DNA of 6,632 nt. Origin: Bacteroidales bacterium (GTDB taxonomy: Bacteria > Bacteroidota > Bacteroidia > Bacteroidales > UBA932). Numbering within the stretch: the first letter of the stretch is position 1; every line of letters begins with the position of its first letter. Both the position numbers and the translations under genes were made by a program. Shown piece after piece: positions 1 to 5,791 of this stretch. The stretch is from the NCBI GenBank assembly GCA_024689525.1, contig JAILDI010000032.1, positions 1 to 6,632 of the forward strand, given 5' to 3'. The notes under the pieces are model-generated. The model was not told the DNA's origin. It saw nothing but the letters and a program-made list of their open reading frames with translations, and searched no databases.

Positions 1-695
1 GAAGGCGGGGTATCGACCACGCCGCTGAAATGCGTAAGCGCGACTCCGGTGGCGGGATCCTTGATCAGCAGGCCGAGGAGCGAGGTGATCAGGGTGTCGA
101 GGAGGATACCGCCACGGACCTTGAGTATCAGAAGGACTGCAGTGATGACGATGCCTATGACGGCCAGAAGGCCGGAACCGTGGCAGAGGTCACCGAGGGT
201 CACGAGCGTAGAGTCTGAATTGACGATGAGACCGGCGTTCTGCATGCCGATGAAAGCGATGAACAGGCCGATACCAGCGCCGATGGCCTTCTTAAGCGTG
301 CCGGGGATGGAGTTGATGAGCCACGAACGCACCTTTGTAAGTGTGAGGACGATGAACAGCAAACCCTCGATGAACACTGCTGTGAGGGCGAACTGCCAGC
401 TGTGACCCATACCAAGGCACACGGTGAACACGAAGAAGGCGTTCAGGCCCATACCTGGGGCCAGGGCGAAAGGCTTCTTGGCGAAGAGTGCCATCACCAG
501 AGTACCCACGATGGCGGCCAGTGCAGTTGCGGTGAACACCGCTCCGCCGGGCATATCAAGGGCGCTGAAGATTCCGGGGTTGACGGCCAGGATGTAGGCC
601 ATCGTGAGGAAAGTGGTAAGTCCTGCGAGGATTTCGGTACGCACCGAGTTCTTCGAGCTGTCGAACCCGAAGAGTTTTTCAAAGAAAGGCTTCAT
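1..695 (-). CDS. AzgA-type purine nucleobase permease, N-terminal half (partial)
   Basis: Likely inner-membrane proton symporter for purine bases (guanine, hypoxanthine or adenine), of the AzgA/GhxP/AdeP branch of the NCS2 superfamily. The 231 visible residues begin MKPFFEKLFGFD and carry the family's landmarks: the opening stretch with ILAGLTTFLTMAYILAVNP at about 22-40, APGMGLNAFF at 79-88, and GAGIGLFIAFIGMQNAG at 139-155. Several hydrophobic segments follow one another. Family members are usually somewhat over 400 residues, so about half lies beyond the left edge, including the later substrate-binding segments. The ATG at 695-693 is chosen because it has a clear ribosome binding site and fits the usual family N-terminus. 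It is the third gene of the leftward unit, 14 bases after the outer membrane protein gene. Which purine it carries cannot be told from the visible half. Confidence 0.93.
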   Translation of the reverse strand, partial: MKPFFEKLFGFDSSKNSVRTEILAGLTTFLTMAYILAVNPGIFSALDMPGGAVFTATALAAIVGTLVMALFAKKPFALAPGMGLNAFFVFTVCLGMGHSWQFALTAVFIEGLLFIVLTLTKVRSWLINSIPGTLKKAIGAGIGLFIAFIGMQNAGLIVNSDSTLVTLGDLCHGSGLLAVIGIVITAVLLILKVRGGILLDTLITSLLGLLIKDPATGVALTHFSGVVDTPP

Positions 696-702
696 TGCTT
701 AT

Positions 703-709
703 CCCTCCC
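703..709 (-). promoter_or_regulatory. Strong Shine-Dalgarno site for the purine permease
   Basis: On the minus strand GGGAGGG lies directly after the TAA stop of the upstream gene and is followed by a 7-base spacer (ATAAGCA) and the ATG. It decides the start of the AzgA-type permease. It stands out because the other complete genes here have no recognisable Shine-Dalgarno sequence, as is common in Bacteroidetes. Its position suggests that translation restarts after the preceding stop codon. Confidence 0.6.
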
Positions 710-1447
710 TTAGAAGATCCACTTTGTGCCGATGCAGGGATTGCACATGAATCCGTAGTGACCGGCAAAGTTCACGGAAAGCTCAACCTCACCGCCGATG
801 TGGAGATTCTCCACGCCGAAGTGCCTGCCCACGTTGTACCAGAGCTGAGGCTCGGAGAGGATGGAGAACTTGGTCTCGTAAGGATGGAGGATGTCATCGG
901 GATTGACGAACTCGCTGTCCAGACCCCATATGTCGATGAAGCCGCTGAAGCGGAGGCCTTCCACACCGAAGATGTCCTGCATGCCCCATACGCCCGTGAG
1001 TTTCAGGGGAAGGGAAGCAGAACCGTATCCGATATGATGGTCATACATCAGGGCTACATTATAGATGTTCTTGAAGTCTGCGGAATGCATGAAATAATTC
1101 ACACCGATGCAGGCCACACCTGCTCCCCAGGTGGCGCCGTCGTACTCCACGTGAAGGCTGAGATCGGCCAGAGGGGAATTCTTCCAGAAGTTCAGATTTC
1201 GCTCAATCTCGAAGTAGCTACCGTTGAACGCCGTACCGGCACCGTTTTCACGGTCGGCCTTGGTGGCATAGTAGTGATCGAAGAAGAAGAACGTGTCGCC
1301 CCAATTGTCGGCATAGAAACCCTCAAGGGTGGTAGTAGCGTATCCACGGCCAAGGTCGTAGAACATCTGGAGGTTGGTCTGGGCCTTGGCCACTGTGGCG
1401 AAGGCGAGCGTTGCGACTGCAACGGCGAGAATTGTTTTTTTTAACAT
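710..1447 (-). CDS. Tsx-like / DUF5020 outer membrane beta-barrel protein
   Basis: Predicted outer membrane channel of 245 residues. A signal peptide is clear: MLKK, a hydrophobic core rich in Ala and Val, and a likely cleavage after AKA (residues 20-22) before Gln23. The mature part (about 223 residues) is rich in aromatic and alternating polar/hydrophobic stretches typical of beta-barrels, and it ends in Phe, the usual C-terminal residue for outer membrane assembly. The sequence resembles, from memory, the Bacteroidales DUF5020 family, related to the Tsx nucleoside channel of enterobacteria. The gene lies between two nucleobase permease genes, 28 bases after the uracil permease and 14 bases before the purine permease. 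This supports a role in moving nucleosides or bases across the outer membrane; the substrate is inferred. Codons 2-5 contain a run of eight A. The start has no Shine-Dalgarno sequence. Confidence 0.85.
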   Translation of the reverse strand: MLKKTILAVAVATLAFATVAKAQTNLQMFYDLGRGYATTTLEGFYADNWGDTFFFFDHYYATKADRENGAGTAFNGSYFEIERNLNFWKNSPLADLSLHVEYDGATWGAGVACIGVNYFMHSADFKNIYNVALMYDHHIGYGSASLPLKLTGVWGMQDIFGVEGLRFSGFIDIWGLDSEFVNPDDILHPYETKFSILSEPQLWYNVGRHFGVENLHIGGEVELSVNFAGHYGFMCNPCIGTKWIF

Positions 1448-1475
1448 AAAGCGTAGTTTATGGTTAGATATAATG

Positions 1476-2828
1476 TTATTTGCGAAGTGCGGCGTTCATC
1501 TCAAAGTCGACCGCCTTGTCGCCTTTGGGATTGGAACCGAACTCGTAGTCTTTTCCGGGGAGGATGGCGTTAAGGATAACGCCCACAAGAGCTGCAACCG
1601 CAAGGCCGCTCAGGGAGGTGAAGCCCAGCGAGATGGAATCGTTGGCGCCGTACTTGATGCCGATTGCCAGCACCAGGATGAGGGCGGCGATGATCACGTT
1701 GCGGCTCTTGGTGAAGTCCACCTGATTCTCAACGACGTTACGCACACCTACGGCCGATATCATACCGTAGAGTATCAGGGATACACCGCCGATTGTTGCC
1801 GCCGGCATGCAGCTGATGACTGCCGAGAACTTGGGGCAGAAGCTCAGGATTATCGCAAACACTGCCGCAATCCTGATCACGCGCGGGTCGTATACCTTAG
1901 TAATATTAAGCACGCCCGTATTCTCACCGTAAGTGGTGTTTGCGGGAGCGCCGAACAGGGAAGCGACCATGGTGGCAAGGCCGTCACCCATAAGCGTGCG
2001 GTGCAGCCCCGGATCCTCCAGGTAGTTGATTCCGGTTGTCGATGAAATGGCGCACATATCTCCGATGTGCTCCATCATAGTGGCGATGGAGATGGGGACG
2101 ATGGCGATAATTGCGCTGATGACAAGCCCCCAGTTGGGATTCTTGAACACGTGGAATGCGGTGTTCTCCCACTGGAAGGGAACTCCCAGCCACGCGGCCT
2201 CCTTCACGGGGGTGAAGTCGCACAGGCCGAAGATGGCGGCCACGATGTACGATCCAAGCACGCCCAGCAGGATGGGGATGATCTTGATCATCTTCTTGCC
2301 CCAGATGCTGGTGACGATGATGATTACCATTGCCAGCAGTGCGATCCACCAGTTCTGGTTGCAGTTGCCGATGGCGCTGCCGCTGAGGGTAAGGCCGATG
2401 GCGATGATGATGGGACCCGTGACGATGGGAGGGAAGAACCTCATCACCTTCTTGGCCCCGAATGCTGCGAACAGTCCCGCCAGGATGAAATAAATAATGC
2501 CTGCCGAGAAAACTCCGATGCAGGCATAAGGCAATGATGCTGTGGCGCTGAGTCCTTGGGCTTCTCCCATCGACACTACCGCTGCGTAGCCGCCGAGAAA
2601 AGCGAAGGACGAGCCCAGAAATGCCGGGACCTTCATCTTCGTGAGCAAGTGGAAAAGTAAAGTGCCAAAGCCTGCGAAAAGCAGAGTGGCTGACATCGAC
2701 AGCCCCGTGATAACCGGGACAAGCACCGTGGCTCCGAACATGGCGAACATGTGCTGGAGACCGAGGGTGAGCATTCTACCGCGCCCCAATCTGCGAGCGT
2801 CGTAGATAGCCTCCTGTTGTTTTGTCAT
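1476..2828 (-). CDS. uraA: UraA-type uracil permease (NCS2 family)
   Basis: Inner-membrane proton symporter for uracil, 450 residues against about 430 for the E. coli protein, so complete. GLQHMFAMFGATVLVP at 23-38 is nearly identical to the E. coli sequence. LGSSFAF at 71-77 carries Phe75, matching uracil-contacting Phe73. MMEHIGDM at 251-258 carries Glu253, matching Glu241. NTTYGENTGV at 297-306 carries Glu302, matching Glu290. All key substrate residues known from the E. coli structure are therefore present. The 14-segment NCS2 fold fits the run of hydrophobic stretches. The ATG start at 2828 yields a short N-terminal tail of the usual length. It is the first gene of the leftward unit and is divergent from the phosphatase gene. 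No Shine-Dalgarno sequence is seen. A wider pyrimidine or xanthine specificity cannot be excluded, but the motifs favour uracil. Confidence 0.95.
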   Translation of the reverse strand: MTKQQEAIYDARRLGRGRMLTLGLQHMFAMFGATVLVPVITGLSMSATLLFAGFGTLLFHLLTKMKVPAFLGSSFAFLGGYAAVVSMGEAQGLSATASLPYACIGVFSAGIIYFILAGLFAAFGAKKVMRFFPPIVTGPIIIAIGLTLSGSAIGNCNQNWWIALLAMVIIIVTSIWGKKMIKIIPILLGVLGSYIVAAIFGLCDFTPVKEAAWLGVPFQWENTAFHVFKNPNWGLVISAIIAIVPISIATMMEHIGDMCAISSTTGINYLEDPGLHRTLMGDGLATMVASLFGAPANTTYGENTGVLNITKVYDPRVIRIAAVFAIILSFCPKFSAVISCMPAATIGGVSLILYGMISAVGVRNVVENQVDFTKSRNVIIAALILVLAIGIKYGANDSISLGFTSLSGLAVAALVGVILNAILPGKDYEFGSNPKGDKAVDFEMNAALRK

Positions 2829-2943
2829 AGATATAAAGGTTTGATGGTTGGTTTCAATCCGTCTGGCCTTTAATTGACCGACGCGAATTTACGAATAATT
2901 CCCGGAATAGTCTTATATTTGTATCCGAATTTTTAACATTTTT
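2829..2943. promoter_or_regulatory. Divergent control region between uraA and the PHP phosphatase gene
   Basis: These 115 AT-rich bases must hold the start signals for both the leftward nucleobase unit and the rightward phosphatase gene. The plus-strand signal is convincing and listed separately. For the minus strand only a weak -7 candidate is seen, TAAATTCG (2891-2884), one base off TAnnTTTG and without a clear partner about 20 bases upstream. A short palindrome, ATTCC-C-GGAAT at 2898-2908, lies between the two and could be an operator. No riboswitch-like fold was recognised. Confidence 0.5.
2888..2921 (+). promoter_or_regulatory. Bacteroidetes-type promoter of the PHP phosphatase gene
   Basis: TATATTTG at 2914-2921 matches the Bacteroidetes -7 consensus TAnnTTTG exactly. 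Upstream, TTTA at 2888-2891 is one base from the -33 TTTG element, with a 22-base spacer that is slightly long. Transcription would start near 2926-2930, giving an AT-rich leader of roughly 15-20 bases with no Shine-Dalgarno sequence before the ATG at 2944. Confidence 0.55.
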
Positions 2944-3597
2944 ATGCACAATTCCCTTCCGGTCGATTGCCACTGCCACATCCTTCCCGGCATAGACGAC
3001 GGCTCCCAGTGCCTTGAGGAGTCGGTGGAGCTTGTGATGCGCCAGATTTCCTGGGGCTTCAAGCGCATCGTGTGCACGTCGCACCGCACGCGCCTGTATG
3101 CGAATACGCCCGACACGGTGCTGGCGGCGTGCGACCTCCTGCGAGCCGAGCTGCAGGCGAGGGGAGTCGACATCGACCTTGTGCCATCAATGGAATACAG
3201 GCTCATTCCGGAGACTTGGCCGGATACCCTGCGGAACGGCTGGCTGCTGCCCTGGGAGGGAAATCACATCCTTGTTGAGCTCCCCATAAGCAATCCGCTG
3301 AAAATCGGCGACATCGTCCCCGAAGATGAAATCAAGCGTCTGCTGGATATGGGATATCAGCCGGTTCTGGCGCATCCGGAACGCTACCTTTATCTGGATA
3401 TGACGCGCTACCAGTCGCTCAAGGCCGCCGGAGCCCTGTTCCAGGGTAACGTGGGGTCGATGGAAGGGATGTACGGCGTGTCCGTGAGCCTTCGCGCCAA
3501 GCAGATCCGCGAGTCAATCGGCTACGACCTCTTTGGAACGGACCTCCACAGTACGGACTACGCCGATTTCTTCGACTCCTTCGGATTTCACGCGTAG
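2944..3597 (+). CDS. PHP-family protein-tyrosine phosphatase (YwqE/CpsB-like)
   Basis: Predicted metal-dependent phosphatase of 217 residues. In this family the enzymes remove phosphate from tyrosines of BY-kinases that control capsule and exopolysaccharide export. DCHCHILPGIDDGS at 8-21 gives the metal ligands His10 and His12 and the family's LPGIDDG signature. Other expected metal or active-site residues are His47 in TSH, Glu84 in MEY, His144 and Arg147 in HPERY, and Asp200/His202 in GTDLHS. It is shorter than usual (about 240-255) and stops about 15 residues after the last metal motif, so the C-terminal helix may be reduced. TSH replaces the usual TPH. No kinase, Wza-like or glycosyltransferase gene adjoins it, so its partner is unknown. 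It could instead act on another phosphoester. The ATG at 2944 follows the promoter closely and leaves the N-terminal metal motif near the start. Confidence 0.88.
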   Translation: MHNSLPVDCHCHILPGIDDGSQCLEESVELVMRQISWGFKRIVCTSHRTRLYANTPDTVLAACDLLRAELQARGVDIDLVPSMEYRLIPETWPDTLRNGWLLPWEGNHILVELPISNPLKIGDIVPEDEIKRLLDMGYQPVLAHPERYLYLDMTRYQSLKAAGALFQGNVGSMEGMYGVSVSLRAKQIRESIGYDLFGTDLHSTDYADFFDSFGFHA

Positions 3598-3642
3598 TTT
3601 TTCTGGCGGATAACACTTTGTGTATCAAGGATATATATGCTG

Positions 3643-3668
3643 AGGGGTGCAATTTTTTTTGCACCCCT
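3643..3668 (+). terminator. Hairpin after the phosphatase gene, possible terminator
   Basis: A perfect 10-base inverted repeat, AGGGGTGCAA (3643-3652) and TTGCACCCCT (3659-3668), encloses a loop of six T. It begins 45 bases after the phosphatase stop codon and precedes the next promoter, which suits a terminator. It is atypical: the T run sits in the loop, and what follows the stem (TGACACGG) is not T-rich. The energy of folding is probably high, so it could also protect the 3' end of the message. Confidence 0.4.
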
Positions 3669-3745
3669 TGACACGGAACTCGCTCATATACAGGCATTTG
3701 GCCGCCAGAAACGTAAGTTGTAAAAGAATACTTATGAGAAGCTTA

Positions 3746-3777
3746 TTTGTTTTTGTTCGCGGAATTTCGTTTATTTG
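3746..3777 (+). promoter_or_regulatory. Candidate promoter of the serine hydrolase unit
   Basis: TTTG at 3746-3749 and TTTATTTG at 3770-3777 are separated by 20 bases, the spacing expected for the Bacteroidetes -33 and -7 elements; the -7 box has one mismatch (T for A at its second position). Transcription would start near 3784, only about a dozen bases before the ATG at 3796. The heptamer AATTTCG occurs twice around the -7 box (3763-3769 and 3781-3787). The region is very AT-rich, so chance matches are possible. Confidence 0.35.
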
Positions 3778-3795
3778 TTCAATTTCGATACAGTT

Positions 3796-5118
3796 ATGAA
3801 AGCAAAGCACATATGGCGCATAGCCGGAGCGGTGGTTCTTGCCGCAGTTCTGGGCGGATGCATTTACCTTAATACGCTGATGCCGATCATTACGGGATAC
3901 GCCGCGAAGAACCTGGCATCGGCAGTTTTTGTTTCCGGAAGGCAGCAGGCCGATGTGGAAGCCCTGGACCTGAACTTCTCGTTCATCAAGTTCACCCGCA
4001 ACAAGGTGGACGCGGAGGCCCGAACCGTTACAAGCCGTTTCCTCTGGAGCAAGTCCGTGGCGGCGTACCGGGACGGATATGGCGTTACGCTCCTTCGCGG
4101 GAAGAAGCTCGCACAACTTCAGGCGGAGAAGTATCCGCTGGAGCCCTGCCCGGATTACGGCGAAATCCTCCAGAGCGGGGATTCGGCCATATCGGCACGG
4201 CTGGAGCCCATCGCCAAGGCTTTCGTGGACGACCAAGCATACAACGGCCATCCCTTCGCATTCGTGGTGCTGCACAAGGGCGGCATCGTGGCGGAAAGGT
4301 ATGGCGAAGGCATCGGCCCTGATACACAGCTCCTGAGTTGGAGTATGGGAAAGAGCTTCACCAACGCCCTCGTGGGAATTATGGCGCTGGACAGTCTGGT
4401 CGATATCAACGCGCCGATGGACCTGCCCGAGTGGCAGGGCGACGGCCGCGCCGCAATCACCCTGAACAACCTTATGCAGATGCAGAGCGGCCTCCAGTGG
4501 AACGAGGACTACGGCAACCGCTCGGACGTTAACGTGATGCTCCACTGCGAAAAGGATATGGGCCTGTATGCGCTGGACAAACCCCTGGAGCACGAGCCCG
4601 GAACCTACTGGTATTATTCCAGCGGCAGCACCAATATCGTGATGCGCTACCTGCGCGGGAAGTTCGGCAGCGACGCCGAGTTCCTGGGATACATCCGCGA
4701 ACGGTTGTTCAAGCCCCTGCATATCACGGGAGCCCATTTCGAGCCGGATATGAGCGGCACGCCCGTGGGATCGTCATACATGTATGTGACGGCCCGCGAC
4801 TTCGCCCGCTTCGGGGAAATGTTCCTGGAAGACGGCTGCGTTGAAGGCGAGCGCATCCTTCCGGAAGGCTGGGTGGATTACACCGTCACTCCGGCATCGG
4901 CCAGTGAAGGCAAGTACGGCGCCTTCTTCTGGCTGAACCGCAGCCACTCTCTGCCGGATGTTCCGGAAGATACGTTCTCCTGCAACGGACACGACGGCCA
5001 GCAGATCTACATCATCCCGTCCAAAGAACTTGTGGTGGTTATCCTGGGCTATTCTCCCAAGCCGGACCGTGTGATAGACTTCAACGCCCTACTGAAAGAT
5101 ATTATCAATACATTATAA
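3796..5118 (+). CDS. Membrane-anchored beta-lactamase-fold serine hydrolase
   Basis: Predicted serine hydrolase of 440 residues, Pfam Beta-lactamase (class C/EstB/6-aminohexanoate-dimer hydrolase type), facing the periplasm. After MKAKHIWR comes a hydrophobic segment ending in LGGC (Cys22), a possible lipobox, so it is a lipoprotein or a protein with an N-terminal membrane anchor. The catalytic S-x-x-K is SMGK at 183-186, in SWSMGKSF. A tyrosine motif, YYSSGSTN, lies at 273-280 with Tyr274 the likely general base. NGHDGQ at 397-402 (His-Asp-Gly) stands in for the KTG/HTG motif of the third active-site element. Substrate is unknown; esters, amides and peptides are all possible, and true antibiotic hydrolysis is not indicated. 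An in-frame TTG exists upstream at 3775, but the ATG gives a proper signal sequence. The stop is two bases before the next gene, implying a shared message. Confidence 0.87.
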   Translation: MKAKHIWRIAGAVVLAAVLGGCIYLNTLMPIITGYAAKNLASAVFVSGRQQADVEALDLNFSFIKFTRNKVDAEARTVTSRFLWSKSVAAYRDGYGVTLLRGKKLAQLQAEKYPLEPCPDYGEILQSGDSAISARLEPIAKAFVDDQAYNGHPFAFVVLHKGGIVAERYGEGIGPDTQLLSWSMGKSFTNALVGIMALDSLVDINAPMDLPEWQGDGRAAITLNNLMQMQSGLQWNEDYGNRSDVNVMLHCEKDMGLYALDKPLEHEPGTYWYYSSGSTNIVMRYLRGKFGSDAEFLGYIRERLFKPLHITGAHFEPDMSGTPVGSSYMYVTARDFARFGEMFLEDGCVEGERILPEGWVDYTVTPASASEGKYGAFFWLNRSHSLPDVPEDTFSCNGHDGQQIYIIPSKELVVVILGYSPKPDRVIDFNALLKDIINTL

Positions 5119-5120
5119 TT

Positions 5121-5672
5121 ATGAAGAAACTTTTACTCCTTGCCGGCGTCTTTGCCGCAATGTTCATTACTGCATCCTGCGACCCTTCAGATGATCCCGA
5201 CAATGGTGGCAGAGACGGACTAGAGGTTACCGCAGAAAATCTCAAAGGCACCTGGGAAACGTTCGTGGAGCACGATTTCGCCCAGGGATACCAGCAGAAA
5301 TACCGCATCACATTTGACGGGCAGAACTACACTATGTGGCATATGCACCAGGAAACGCAGTGCATCGATGGCAAACATGGTGACCTTGTATGCGTCGGAG
5401 ACAAATATAGCGGCAAATGGGAATACACTGATGGGAAGATTATCCTTACTCCCGAGCGCTGGTTGTATTCTTCGTGGATTTCCAATATGAGCCCTCTGAG
5501 CTATACTTACAACCCGTATAACGTAGAAACTATGGAGGCGGATCCCTGGAAAGAAGCGGACTCCTGGATCGTCGAGACATTGGAAAAAGACGAGTGGGGC
5601 GTGATTTCCCTCACAAAGAACTCCCTCACCGTTAAGATTAACATGGATACCTTCAAGCTCGAGAAGAAGTAG
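5121..5672 (+). CDS. Lipocalin-like lipoprotein of unknown function
   Basis: A small secreted lipoprotein of 183 residues. MKK, a hydrophobic stretch and TASC put the lipidated cysteine at residue 20. The next residues, DPSDDPDNGG, are acidic and resemble the export signal that sends Bacteroidetes lipoproteins to the cell surface; surface display is inferred. LKGTWETF at 41-48 followed by repeated short strands rich in Tyr, Trp and Lys (for example GQNYTMW, GKWEY, GKIILT) recalls lipocalin-like domains (DUF5004-type) common in this phylum. A cysteine pair (81 and 91) could form a disulfide. The start lies two bases after the stop of the serine hydrolase gene, with no separate Shine-Dalgarno sequence, so translation is probably coupled. 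I cannot assign a ligand or role; it may assist or restrain the hydrolase, but nothing in the sequence proves it. Confidence 0.8.
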   Translation: MKKLLLLAGVFAAMFITASCDPSDDPDNGGRDGLEVTAENLKGTWETFVEHDFAQGYQQKYRITFDGQNYTMWHMHQETQCIDGKHGDLVCVGDKYSGKWEYTDGKIILTPERWLYSSWISNMSPLSYTYNPYNVETMEADPWKEADSWIVETLEKDEWGVISLTKNSLTVKINMDTFKLEKK

Positions 5673-5712
5673 CCTTTCCGGGGAATGCTCGTGAAATGCA
5701 ACTCATTACATT

Positions 5713-5773
5713 TCAACCATTTACACAAAACGAGGTGGGAAAAATTCCCACCTCGTTTTGTGTAAGTGTTTGA
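5713..5773. terminator. Long palindromic bidirectional terminator
   Basis: A perfect 21-base inverted repeat (5721-5741 and 5745-5765) with a three-base loop AAA lies between convergent genes. The arms extend outward to 5713 and 5773 with one G-T pair and one mismatch. The inner GC-rich part (CGAGGTGGGAA paired with TTCCCACCTCG) is followed on both strands by TTTTGTGTAA, so each strand reads as a hairpin plus U-rich tail. It should stop transcription from the lipoprotein gene on the plus strand and from the lipoate ligase gene on the minus strand. Confidence 0.85.
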
Positions 5774-5791
5774 CGGTCAGCAACTTGCATT

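Noticed and set aside
695..1444. Long plus-strand frame of 249 codons exactly opposite the outer membrane protein gene
   Set aside because: It mirrors the real gene codon by codon, has no family resemblance, membrane or signal features, and the minus-strand product has a signal peptide and a terminal Phe. A GC-biased shadow frame.
1374..2045. Plus-strand frame of 223 codons spanning the barrel/uraA junction
   Set aside because: Low-complexity, His/Asp/Gly-rich translation opposite two well-supported genes; no recognisable domain.
3775..3795. Upstream TTG as start of the serine hydrolase
   Set aside because: It would place seven residues before a normal positively charged signal start and lies inside the candidate promoter; the ATG at 3796 is the better choice.
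3598..3795. Possible small gene or small RNA in the gap before the hydrolase
   Set aside because: No plausible small coding frame is seen; the content is explained by a hairpin and an AT-rich promoter. A small RNA cannot be excluded but has no positive support.
3625..4737. Minus-strand frame of 370 codons opposite the serine hydrolase
   Set aside because: It covers the hydrolase catalytic region on the other strand and crosses the intergenic hairpin; no domain is recognised, while the plus strand has all active-site motifs.
3796..5118. Antibiotic-resistance beta-lactamase
   Set aside because: The third active-site motif is HDG rather than KTG and the overall sequence resembles EstB/6-aminohexanoate-dimer-hydrolase-like enzymes, so resistance is not supported.
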